64,000 bases of DNA from Lutraria lutraria. Lineage: Eukaryota > Mollusca > Bivalvia > Venerida > Mactridae. Of this stretch, positions 26,371-38,894 are shown piece by piece. The stretch is from contig OZ026848.1 in NCBI GenBank assembly GCA_964023205.1, forward strand, positions 4,764,501 through 4,828,500, in the 5' to 3' direction. The notes beneath the pieces are model-generated. The model worked only from the letters and a program-made list of their open reading frames with translations. It was not told where the DNA came from and did no database searches. Numbering within the stretch: the stretch's first letter is position 1; every line of letters begins with the position of its first letter. A program made the position numbers and the translations under genes.

Positions 26371-29340
26371 ACATTTCCTCAGAGTAGAAATCTACGTTTT
26401 CGGTTACCCACACCAAAAAGGAACCGAATATAAGCGTGACATTAAGATTAAGAATTATACGTCCATAGCAGTATTTTTGTATATCATGTATTTCTATGTA
26501 CGGACTATTCAAAGATCATGCAATTTTATTAGTATACATGTAGTTCGATTATCTGGAGCGCTCTATTTCGGCACGTTTCGTCATGCTTCAAACAAGGAAG
26601 GTCAATATTAAGATGTACGAAGTAAGAGTAATGAAATTATTTCTTGGATTCAATTACTATTCTCACAACAGTATAACTTGTTACCTTAGCAACAGAGGTC
26701 AAATTGGGTTTTGTTAAATTGCTTTAACAAATTAATGGCAGTTCTAGTTGTTTTTATGGAACTGAACGTCACAATCAACAAATTGAAACAAAAAAATAAG
26801 ATGACACAAACAAATAAAAGCACCATTTCATTTAACTTAACAATACCAACTGTACTTGGTTCGTTTGTTGAAATACAAATGTATTATTGGAAAACAGCGT
26901 TAAACCCACTGTAACAGAACATAACAGAACAGAACATTATAAAACAGAATCTTATTTTGTTGCTTAACAAAACACGAACAGAACATAACATAACTTTTAT
27001 TAGAGGCTTGTACAAAGTAAATAGTCAATTATACAATGCAATGGACTATGTTTATGCGTGGGTGTACATCACACCACTTGAATGCACGCATAGGTTTTGG
27101 TATTTGCGATCTGCTTACCGCTTATTGTAGTGTTCTATTGAAGGTCAAAATAATTTATATTTGTTGATTTGAACAAGAAAATAATTCTTGGGATAACAAT
27201 CACTTTCAAAAATTCCCTTGCACAGTGTAAAAACATGCATGATGCGGGATGTGTTATTCGCGATTTCAGAGGAATGTGGGAAACTCGCCATGAAGGAAGC
27301 GTGTTGTTTGCCGCATAGGAAGGTGCTTCCTAGAAAAACACATACAAAACATCCAACTTTCCCCAAGATACTACTTCCCCAAAATCCACAACCACAAAGC
27401 TACTCAACATACAGGACCATGCAAAACGATTGGGAACAAAAACACAGTATTCCAAAGAATGCAGCATTCTAACGGTCAGTACCAAAGCTGAATGATTGGC
27501 GTGTTTGAATATTTGCGTGTTTCTTATCTATTTGCAGTCATGTGTAGGCTTGAGTTTGACTCGTTGCATTATTTGTCGTAACTTAAGATTGTGTACGTGA
27601 CTTTTTGTGGTAATCATTCTTACTGTCTATTATTGTAACATATAAAATAACGGTAATCACATCAATTATCTTAAAAATGCAGCGTCATTGTTCTAATTAT
27701 AGAAGATACAAAAAGGATAAATGTTGCCATTTAAAGTCTATGGTACGCGATATTTATGATATTCGACGAAATGCTAGACACTGAAAGCGAATAGAACATT
27801 CACTAATTAGTTTGGTTTTCATTTCCTTTATTGTAACAAGATATCTTAAGGAAAGAGCAAATACAAAAGTATTACATTTTCTGATTGTGTACTGCGAATG
27901 TTGCAAAATTTACATTATATAATTCGGGAGGAGCTTTTAATGGAGATATAAGGCATGACTAAAGAATAGCTGATGTCATCAGATTAGCACTAAATTACGT
28001 TGATCAATATCATATGCTGCGAACGAAAGAGAAACTTAATGTTGTATTTTAATTCACAAACACTACCAAAGAATACTAGTAGTGCCATAACACACATGCT
28101 CCCAGAGTCCATCCAGGCATTCTTAACATGGCTGAAAGGTATTCACTGCATTCATCGGTCATTTAGTGGCGCCGCTATCGTAGGCTCCAAACGCTAATGG
28201 AAACCAATGTAATTGAATAAATGCTAATGCAATTTTCTTAGCTCATGTTGTGGGAGTTCAGATATCCTTATGATAAATGAAAGATTTACAAGCAGTATTG
28301 TATCCTCGAACATTTATGAGTCCTATCTAATGTTTTTCTCCACTCATATCTTGTCACAAATAAAACTAATTTAACTATTCATATTGTTTTGTCTTTTCAC
28401 GCATTTGGGAGTATGTATAATATATAATTTACATCACAGCGTACAAGTTTTTTGAAATAACTGTATTGAATACATCCAGATGCTCAATAATGGTACAATA
28501 AGTCTTCACGAATCAATCCAAAAAAAATATAAATGCCGAGGACTGTACCTATTGATATTTGTGTAAAAACACCGTCTGACAATAGCCAACTGCATTTACA
28601 AAAATAACATACAACCTGATGGACGATTTGTTTTAAATATAAACGTTAAACTACTCAATATTCAGTTTTTCTGTCAATATCAAATCTAGCGTGCTTTTCG
28701 ATCTTCTGATATCAGCGATGTCTTAGGGTGATAGTTCAAAGCAATAAAAGATGGGCGGTAACGGAATCATCTACTTTATTTCAATCGCATTGTATTAACA
28801 GGAAACGACATCTTCACTGGAAAGGCATTGACTTAGTATTTCGTTGTCAGCTAATACATTAAGATATATCTTTTGCAAATACAACAACGGTATTTTAACT
28901 GTTTGATAGACACAGAAAAGCTATTTGGTATTTAATACACGTGTGACAATGACCGGAAAACGCATAGTGATTTTAGGGAAGTCAATCACATGAACTTGCG
29001 ATCATCAGTTGTCTCACATGGCTTACACGACTGTGAATAAGGTGTGAAAGATATACATCTCCAATACGATTCCTGTATTCCGTAGCATTCGCACACTACT
29101 AAATGAATTCTTATGTCTCAATACACGCCCAAGCAACGTTACATTGCTGTTTGATATACACATACAAATAACAGGGATGACTATGTAATACAACTTATGT
29201 CGGTACCTGTTGTGGACTGAAGACTGCTCATCAACCAACATCCTCAGCATGTAGTCCGCCGTCATTGGGTGTTTCGGCCTTTAAATCCGTGAACACTCTC
29301 ATGGCGGGTGGGCCCACAGTGGTGATAAGTCACAGGGTGT
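26371..29340. other. No gene recognised
   Basis: AT-rich DNA. A short AACAGAACAT-type simple repeat lies at about 26913-26995. The small open frames have no recognisable content. Confidence 0.55.
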
Positions 29341-29347
29341 TGGTTGG

Positions 29348-29930
29348 TTACTCCCAGCTCTTCTCCTCTCGTCTCAGCCGCAACCAGCTAGATGCACGCT
29401 CTGTGGCTTGGCTTAGTCTTTGGATAGCCTCCCTTATCTCTCTGCCTGTTGTTCCAACTGCTTTCATCAATCGACTCACAGTCTGTGAGCAGAACCCTCT
29501 ATGGCCCACTTCCACGGGGAACAGCCAAATACGCCAACCTCTTTGCTTGCATTGTTCAAGGTGTTCAGTGTATTTTGCTTTCTTCCGCTGGTATGCTTCT
29601 TCACATCTCGTTTCCCATGGCACAGTAAGCTCGATGACAATGAGCTTCTTTCCTGTCTTGGACCACAGTACGATGTCTGTCTCGAGGGAGGTGGTCTGTT
29701 CAATGTCTGGGAACACAAGTCTTCTTCCGAGGTCAACCTCCATATTCCATCCAGTGGTGCCATTTCGGATTGGCGCATGCTGTGTTGTCATTCTCTTCGC
29801 AGTTTCACCCGGCTTGACTTCGCTTGGGTATACTTCCGCGTTCCTTCTTTCTGTCAATTTCTAATCAGTCAGCCAACTCTCTGAGGACTGTGTCATGTCT
29901 CCATCCAACAGGTCATTGTATTACATGTAA
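29348..29930 (-). pseudogene. Retroelement-type PD-(D/E)XK nuclease fragment
   Basis: The minus-strand frame at 29348-29857 reads a nuclease-like domain: TDIVLWSKTGKKLIVIELTVPWE, EEAYQRKKAKYTE, then GW...PVEVGHRGF. This D...ELT...K pattern is common at the end of retroelement-type proteins in invertebrate genomes. Just upstream (to about 29930) another frame continues the same family with WRHDTVLRELAD, interrupted by a TGA and a frameshift. It is therefore a decayed mobile-element fragment. I cannot assign the element family securely. Confidence 0.6.
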
Positions 29931-32900
29931 CTGCAAGCTGTCCATTTTGTGAGGCGTTCTCATTAGACTCAGCAATGTTAAGACCAAACTTCCACAAATA
30001 TTGATATGTATACCTGGACGCATGCAAATGTGATTAAATGAAGCGTTATGCATCGTGGTATGGACAAAACCCGATAAAAATGAAATGCATTATCCAAAAA
30101 AATTATCAAAATTATTTACACACAGCAAAACTAGCATTGTTTCAGACAAACTTAAGTATTAAACAAAAACGACATTGCTATTGTTACATGAGAACACAGT
30201 TATAGTTTATTATTAACCACTCCGTCTTTAACTTCATCGATGTGTACCCCTAGATAAGTTGCTATCTAGTTGGCCGTTGGCCATGTTGTCAAGAAAAAAG
30301 TAATGAGGAAAAGTTTGGAAAGTGATACAGTCAAACTGTGAACAAAGTCCGTCCTTGGGAAAGACAAAATATGGCCTTTATTGAAAGGTAGATCTTATTC
30401 GAGGGTCACTTTCTTATAAATAATCAATTTTCAAAGAATGCACTTTATTCACAAGGTGGCTTTTACCCGAAGGTGGCCACTACAACAGGTTCGACTGCAG
30501 TTGTATTAGTTTGGTGTTTCGGTAACGATGGGTGCAGAGTAAGTTTAACTTGAGTTTATAGCCATGTGATTTTGTTCGTAGTTTTCGCTATAGTGCGATC
30601 ATGTAATTCTTCTTTCTTTAAATGATAAATTAATGTAAATGCTGGGCAGAAAATGTCCTGATAAACATTCAGAAAAAGGAAAGATTAGCGAGTCATTCAT
30701 AGCTGATGCCGTCGATTTCAAAACGTGTACTTTCTTTTGCAAGTGGGTAATCCATGAATGGACAACAATAGACTTTGAAACCGATACCATACAGGCGTCA
30801 GTGCACGGTAAAATTTAATGGCTAATGTACCGTGCGTGATATATCATTCTGTCCAAGAAAACCCATTTGCTGTTTGAAATCAATACTCGAGTGGTGTAAG
30901 TACAAAAAAGAGGTGTTGTTGTCGTGTGCATATTGGTAGTTTTTGGCATTTGGGCATATTTTTATATACGACATCGATTTAATGTCATTTACTGTAACTG
31001 AAAGAAATACTCAATTTCGTGTGAAAAGCTTATATTTATTTATAAAGTAAATTCTGATGTCACGAGTGTGGATCTATACAACAGCTGGCAACTGGATTAC
31101 ATTTTTCACTGCGTGGTATCAGAATAGATATTCCCGCATCGGGGCAATTCGACCAAACATGACAACATGTATTTTTAAAACTTCAAATGTAGTTAATTAA
31201 CAACATTGTCGACAAATCGATCAATTAAGTATGTTATTGAAATATCATGTCCAGACAGCATAACAAGAATGTTTACGCACAGTATTCATTTACAAGTTTT
31301 CCATAAACGTGGTATGATTCATTATGTATGCACGATCGTGTTTTATCGTTTTATATATATTATTACCTTTACTAAAGATACTAAAAAATAATTCCTAGAT
31401 TTAAAAAAGCACATACAGGAATACCACCGTTACATAAATATTCGTAGTTCTCAAAAACTCGACAACCCAAACCTGTCCAATACGTGGAAACTCGGAAAAG
31501 GGAGAATAGCGCCCAGGGATTATCAGGAGCAAAGCTGCAGGGGGTAAAACTAGCTCTTTTTCGGAGGGGGGTATAACCACAATTGGAAACAAACAAGAAA
31601 TGTCTTTAAAAAGACAGTGGCGAAGTTTATTCAAGGTTTTATGAAATTCCTAATTGCCGTTATAGTACCGAGTGAACACAACTTATTTCTGGCAGTCCAA
31701 TTAGGTCGCGCCTTAAAATGTTAATCTTAGGTCAGCTAAATAAATTACGTACATATTTCGACCACATAAGAATACATTTTAGTACATTTTTACTTTACAT
31801 GTTTTACAACCACAAGAAGTGCGCATTAAACAGTTACGGACTCGCTATAAGTTGGCGTGGTCTTTTTTTCTACGCTTGTAGATTTAACCCAATGGAAGGA
31901 AGGGTTTACTCTGAATCATCCAATAGAATGAGGAATTTCATCTGAATAATTAATACGTCAGTATTGAATACTGTTGAAGAAAGTTCACTGGGCTTGCGTA
32001 ATCGATTTGGGAGAAGCTGGTATTATTAAAAAAAAATGTTTTATCTTTCTCAAACAACCTGGTATTATGTATAGGTAAGAGTGCATATTTGTGTGTATTG
32101 GTGTGTTGCTACTATAGCTTTAGTATTCTATTACTCAGAGCACCCTAACATGCATTCCTATCGTCTAGTTGCTCCTTCTCAGAGCATGCGCAGTGTGTGC
32201 GCTAAGTCGTTCTTCGAAACTAAGAAATTTGAACGCCGATTTTATATTTATATGAAGAAAAGAAAGCCAAACAAAAACTATTAAGCCTTGTCACTAAATG
32301 GATAAGAACGTTTAGCGAACACTAAGCTCAGTAAATATACGCGTGTACTTAACGATATCAATTATATAATAAACTCGTGACTTTAGAACTACATGTAGAA
32401 CTAAAACTGTTTTCTTAGGGAATTTGTTACACTCAGTAAAACTACACATTCAAGTCATGCATGTAAAAAGGACTACGCGAGTTGACAAGAAGACATTAAC
32501 AGACCAATATCTCTGAAGTTTGTGGAAGACCACCCAACTAAGATTATCAGACGTTAATAACGTGTTTATATCTATCAAATGATGCTCTCTCCGAATCAGT
32601 TAGAATAATAAGCACTCGATTCTGTTTCATCTCCTGTATCAATGATGTGTTTATCTTATTGCGTGTATTTGTTTATCCACAGCGAATGTTTAGAGAAAGT
32701 AATTTCAGAAGTCGAACTTACTATCGACGGTTAGTGGTATGATAAAATACCAAGTCGTAGGTTTCTTTTCCATTTTGATAAAGCTTATAAATGATAGTAA
32801 TGAAAGAATGACGTATTCGTGACTCTCCGACATCTTTGTATAAAAGAGAAAAGTATACTAGATATATACGACACTATAATGTGGCAATTAATCGACTGGT

Positions 32901-33530
32901 CATACGTCATGTCGGCGATCTCTCCCAGGAATTTTACGCCGACAATTATTCGTTCGTCGGCGATTCGTTTATCAGACCATCCATTACAAGGTTCTGCAGA
33001 AGTGTGACATAAATGAAATGGCACACCAGGCTACCAGATAGGCCTGCATCATGATAGGGGGTGTTCTAAATCTAAATCCAAAAGTCACTTCATATGCATT
33101 TGTTATTTTGGTGACATTGTGGTACAGTGGTAGTCTAACTGTAAGGTATATTAAGGTTGCCATTTGTGCATCTGACAGGATCGTAATGAGCGACGTTGTC
33201 TTGTAATTAGGACGTTATTCGTGGCGACGTAAGGTCTTCAAAAAATATATCATGTGTTAAAAGGTAATAATAGTACATAATAGAATCAAGCAACTTTCAA
33301 AAAGAACAAGTAACTAATATTGGTATGTCTGGCATTTTGAAGTTTACATACACAAGGTCAATAAGCACGGGATATATTGTTTTGATTCCACAGGGTCCGG
33401 AAAAATAGCGGCGCCCACGAGTTCGTATTTTTCGTCGGAAGTTTAAATGTTTCGAGTTTTTCACGTAGCCCATGTTCCAGCTAACAATGTTCCGAATGCA
33501 TCGGTACCTTTAACATTGTTACTGCCGTAG
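29931..33530. other. No gene recognised
   Basis: AT-rich DNA with scattered short frames lacking recognisable content. A dispersed GTGGCCTTTA-type repeat is at 30335-30500. An NRF1-like GCATGCGCA occurs near 32184 but no gene starts beside it. Confidence 0.5.
30335..30500 (+). repeat. Dispersed AGGTGGCC-type repeat, copy 1
   Basis: It shares GTGAACAAAG(T/G)CC...GAAAGACAAAAT, AAATAATCAAT and a final GGTGG(C/T)C...TAAACAGGTT(C/T)GAC-like end with 63390-63735. Confidence 0.6.
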
Positions 33531-33642
33531 TTTGTCCAAAGACCCTGCAGAGAAATTCGAAATGGACGAAGTCGAAGTTCGACTTTTTCATTAATATTTT
33601 TTTCAGATTTCTCTGCAGCGTCTATGGACAAACTACGGCAGT
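33531..33642. repeat. Fold-back (inverted-repeat) element
   Basis: ACTGCCGTAGTTTGTCCA at the left pairs with TGGACAAACTACGGCAGT at the right, and an inner CTGCAGAGAAAT pairs with ATTTCTCTGCAG. Total length is about 112 bp with a short loop. It has the shape of a MITE-like element or hairpin. Confidence 0.75.
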
Positions 33643-35949
33643 AAAAATACGGCAATTTAAAATTGGTACGGATGGATTCGGAAAATTATTGTAGGCTGGA
33701 AAATAGGCCACATGAAAAAAATCGAAACACTTGTACTTTCGATGAAAAAAAGACTAACCTTCGAGCCCATATGGCATCAATCGTTATCAAAACAATATAT
33801 ACCATGTGATTATAGGCCGTAATATACTCAAACACAGAGCCTGTGTGTGAAATATATTTAGATATGTCATCTACAGTGAACACTCTATAGACTTAAAGCT
33901 CTTGTTTTTTTCTATGTTGTCATATGCAACCTTAATTATAGTGGCTGGTATTGACGTTTTACCCACGTGTGGTACAGGGATTTGAGCCGACTAATAACAG
34001 AAAGATCATGTTGAATAAACGTGCATTCCCATACTTGTCTGTGCTACACGTTTGCCTTTAAAGAAGCATGCACTGGAACTGATGTGACTTGGTTTGCATA
34101 CACCAAAAATGCATTTATCACTTGTAAAACCTATTATCATCGAAAAATCAAAGAAGAATGTGCGTTCAAAAATGGCTCTATAACACATGCACCGATATTT
34201 GAGAGTATGAGAATGTTACTGAATGTTACCAAATGCACGGATATTGATATTTACTTATAATAAGAATATATCGGAAAAAAAGAACATAGCATGAGCAATA
34301 CTTACCATTTTACTGTTAGTTGACATTTTTTTCGCGATGTTTTCAGTTTTGACAAAATATGGTCGAGTTGTGAAAATGCGGAATGCTGTCCGTATTTCTG
34401 GGGCCTAAATCGACAAGTTTGTATATCTTGAAATGTGTTTTTTGAGTAAACTAGCGGGATATTTCGTAACTATTTTACAGGGTTTTCATAAATTGATTTA
34501 GGCATTAAAATGATACCAATTTGATTGCTATTCGAGACGCTTCAATTCTAGGGCATCCCTCTTTAAACAAATGTTATCGACCACTATGGATGTATATTTC
34601 CAGCGTCTCTATATTCATCAACCAGATGAGTAAGACTTTTCTCATGGAAAATATCGTGAAGAGCTCGTTCGGTGACATGTTATTTTGATATGTTTGTTTT
34701 TGAGAATTTCACTCGGGATGCACTTGTTATTCATTATCAACGATGTTTCTTGTTTATTCTCGCATCTATGAATAGTCTAAACGTGCGTCTTTATTTAATA
34801 ATGTTCATCTTAAAAGCAGAGGGATTCTTTCAAAATATTTGAATTCAAAATTTTGAGACTGTAATACCTCCTTTTGGGATGCCTGATTTATGTCGTTTTA
34901 AGGCAAGACGCGGGACTCAGTGGCGATACGGGACACGGGACTCACATTCGTTCTTAAATGGGACACGGGACTCGCTCTTTAAACTATGGAGGGACGCGGG
35001 GCACAGCGGAAAAAAAGAGACTCGTGAGGAGATGGTATTACAGCCCCAAACTTCAGGATAGCTTGCACCATCGAGGTGTGATCGCTTCTTTCATCAATAC
35101 ACTAACTATGACTGAATAAACGCTGAAAGATAGCATTCAGTTGACACGATGAAAAATACGTCTAGTCACATATAGTTTCGTTGCGCAAGATTCAATGTCG
35201 TAAATATTCATTTAATTACAGAGCTCAATGTCTGTCAATGAGAGACGTTTGTTAACTCTAGACAATGTAATTACTAATTATTGATCGTGTCGATATAAAC
35301 ATCCTGCACGGTAATTATGTTACTTTCTGATTACACCAGTTCTTATTGATCAGATACGCTTATGGACAAAAGCTGTGTCCGATGAAGAATTGCAATATCT
35401 TTTTTTAAATGAATTACTGTATATCAATAAAAAAAATGATACCATTTGATAGAAGACGCTGCGATTGGTTCATTTTTGTTTGATTTAAATATGTATGCCC
35501 GGTAATATATCAACTGAAAGTGGTGCGCCGTAAAATTACAAGTAACAACCGATTTTAAATTCTTCACGGAAACCCTAACTGGACAAGACTTGTTCATTAA
35601 GTATACACCAATGGCAGAGTGCTAAACATTCAGCTGACTCAAATACAACCACAATAGATAATTGATCCAAAAGTGTAAGTTATAAGACGAACTTTTATAG
35701 CATAGAACAAAAGTATTGGATCGTTCCATAGATCAATATGGGCAAAATCCTTTTAAACACCTAACGCGAACAAAACTGGCCAAACCAACTGATCCTAAAC
35801 TGTTGTCGTAGTAGTTGACAACAAAGGAGTTACTTCTTATACACATCGCGTTTGGCTTAATTTGCACTCTGTCATCATTTGGGATGACTTGTTCTTAAGG
35901 TGGTTATCTTACCGGGCTGTGAAATTTTGCCAATTAATATAAACTATGT
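33643..35949. other. No gene recognised
   Basis: A degenerate GGGACACGGGACTC repeat occupies about 34905-35000. Otherwise nothing identifiable. Confidence 0.5.
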
Positions 35950-36530
35950 TCAAGTAGCAGACACAGTCAGTTCAAAGTAGACATAGACAGTACAAAGAAG
36001 ACATGGTTAGTACAAAAACATAGTTAATACAAAGAAGACATAGTCAGTTATAAGAAGACGTAGTTAGCACAAAGTAGATTTAGTTAGTACAAAGAAGACA
36101 TGATTAGAACAAAGAAGACATAGTAAGTACAAGTAAGACATAGTTAGTATGTAGAAGACATAGACATAGTTAGTATAAAGAAGACATAGTTAATACAAAG
36201 AAGACATAGTTAGTATAAAGAAGACATAGAAAGTACGAAGAAGACATACTTAGTACAAAGAAGACAAGATTAGAACAAAGAAGACATAGTAAGTACAAAT
36301 AAGACATAGTTAATACAAAGAAGACATAGTTAATACAACGAAAACATACTTAGTACAAAGAAGACATGATTAGAACAAAAAAAGAAGACATAGTAAGTAC
36401 AAATAAGATATAGTTTGTATGTAGAAGACATAGAGACATAGTTAGAACAAAGAAGACATAGTAAACACAAAGAAGACATAGTTAAATCAAAGTACAAGGA
36501 AGACATAGTCAGTACACAGAAGACATATTT
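35950..36530. repeat. About 20-bp minisatellite
   Basis: Imperfect tandem units of the form AGTACAAAGAAGACATAGTT, with base changes and a few insertions, continue for almost 600 bp. Confidence 0.85.
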
Positions 36531-38394
36531 AACATATGCACATAACAAACACAATGAGGGCACTGCAAGCATGATATACGACACCAAGATAACAAGTTTG
36601 AAGCAGATCGGAATGATCTGTTAACATTAGCAAATAGTTCTACACATAATTAGATATTGGTCATCCCATCTAGACACCATTGCTCTATCATGATTGGCCG
36701 GTGAAGATAAAAATGCATTCTTCTTGGAAATAAACTCATCACCATTTTTCAACTACTGGAGGCCGTAATGTTAATTGTCACGTCGTTCTTAAATTTACCA
36801 CGTTGGTAAATCGTCAATCGATTTATAGTCAAGTCATAGATGTAAGCAATTTATCCTGTTGGCATAATAGAGTCTAGCAAACTGTATCGCAAGTGTTTTG
36901 ATAATAATGAATTGATTCCAATTTATTCGACGTTTATAATATTATTGCAAAAGAACTCATCTGATCCAGACAAATGTTGACACTCGTCGAGCGCAATCAC
37001 TTCATTGAAAGCATGGCCGTACCGGCCGTGTATTGATGCAATCTATCGGATCGTGTCTTTATGAGTTTCCACACGATTTGGAATCTTGGGATATTATTAG
37101 GAAAATAGACAAGAGCTTTGATTATTTGTTCTAGTCATTGACATTTACGTCATAGATATTATTCTATTATTAAACCAGAACAAAAGTTCGAGGATCTCTC
37201 GAAGGATAATGATGCTCCAATTTCTTTTGGCATTTAAATGAAGTTTGAAGTCACAATTATGTTAAATGTCATTCGATAGACCAGAGTGTTCGGAGTGAAA
37301 ATTGGCAGTAATTAACGGCAAATCAAGATTGTCTTTGGTATTTTACTTAACTACGCGACCATATCATTTGATTTCTACCAGCCAGACTATTGGATACTGC
37401 AGTCAGGAACTCGCGACATGACGCTACAATGAATTACATGTATATGTTTACTATGAGCAAATTGTACTTACATCACCATTCTACGTATTCGTTTAACAGT
37501 GTTTGTGGTATAATAACGAACAACTCAGGGGGATCAATTATTCAATTCCCATCCAGAACCATGCAAATTTCACACGTGAAGAAGATGCCCTGTAAACTTA
37601 TTGCTTATGGAATATCAGGTGGTTTGACTCATATGCCCTCCATCGTTAGAATTGGAAAAGTTTATATGAGCACATGTTGGTGCGACGAGAAAAACTCTGG
37701 AACTACTCAATGATTTGCAATCAGATGTATAAGCGGAATATGTATCAATGTTTGTGAAGCTAATGATAAAGTCTAGACGTTCCATATCAAGTCGATTAAG
37801 TGGCACCAATATCCCGATGGGTGTTCAAAGCAGCATATTGTTTTTGTATTTTTATTTCTTTGTGATCATTGCACATACAATTTGACTAACTTGAAGTATT
37901 TACTGAAGACGTGATTTTAAAATATCTCCTGAATAAACTATGAGTACTATTGTTGTGTTATTCATTTAGATACGTCAGCTGAAATACCAGTAAAATTGTA
38001 AAAAAACAATGAGAATAACTTCGTAACATGCGATAATTTTGTCTCATTGTAACATGCAATGGTTTTGGAAAAAAAAGTCTTAGCTTTAGTATAATGTGAT
38101 ACGGTGCCAAAGTTCTATGATTACGCGAAACTACCTGTTGGTGGCGCTTTATGTGTGATAAATGGCGCCCTTCTCCAAAGAGCTGAAAGCGACGACAAAC
38201 TGACGTAAAACCTAACATTGATGGAATTTACCAAGCAACTCATTCAGTAAGTTTAAAATATATTTCAGTAAATAATTATGCATACATACAATTTACAAAC
38301 ATATACTATATAGTGACATATTGCATCGCTCTTACTTCACGGTAGCGACACGGTTTCCATATAACACAAATACTCAATGACATGTTAAATGCAA
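36531..38394. other. 3' flank of the Kunitz-like gene
   Basis: No second gene is visible. A minus-strand AATAAA lies near 37850, over 500 nt past the stop at 38395; a nearer canonical signal was not found. Confidence 0.45.
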
Positions 38395-38894
38395 TTAACT
38401 AGCAGCATCTAATAAGAACAAATTCTCAAGGACCTTATTCGATTGAATTCCTGTATTTCCAATGTCTCCGGTGTTAAGTAGAGGAGGTGGTGGGATAGTG
38501 GGTGTTTGTACAGGACCGGTATTTGACGCTGCAGGGTTTACGCTGACATCAAACGTATCAATGCGAGTAACTATTATATCTCGTACAGCGCCTCCGGCAT
38601 TGCGGTTCATGTTTCGCGTGAGAATCCTTCCACGGCGGCCCCGTCGGACACCGTTTGTATTTTTGTCCTGACCGTTGGAACCGGAGAGAAAATTGGGTAA
38701 TACTTCACTTCGTGGCTCAATTTCTCGCTTAATACAATTATTCCGACACATGTCTCTTGTAAGCCAAATATTTCGGTCGCGGATCGTATAACAGCCAGTC
38801 AGTTCCAGACATGTTCCGGTTTTCTGACTGTAGCTCCAGTAGGACCGTCTTTCATCAGGTGTACAAACTCCAGGTGTTGGGTTCAGACGACATT
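38395..38894 (-). CDS. Exon 19: domain 17 and C-terminus
   Basis: Acceptor CAG precedes 38894. The Kunitz-like domain (P1-equivalent Thr) is followed by a tail of about 110 residues. That tail has a basic RRGRRGR site, possibly cleavable by furin, and a Pro-rich PTIPPPPLL segment. Stop at 38395-38397. Confidence 0.8.

Noticed and set aside
29265..29884. Plus-strand frames of 199 and 127 codons
   Set aside because: Antisense to the recognisable nuclease fragment.
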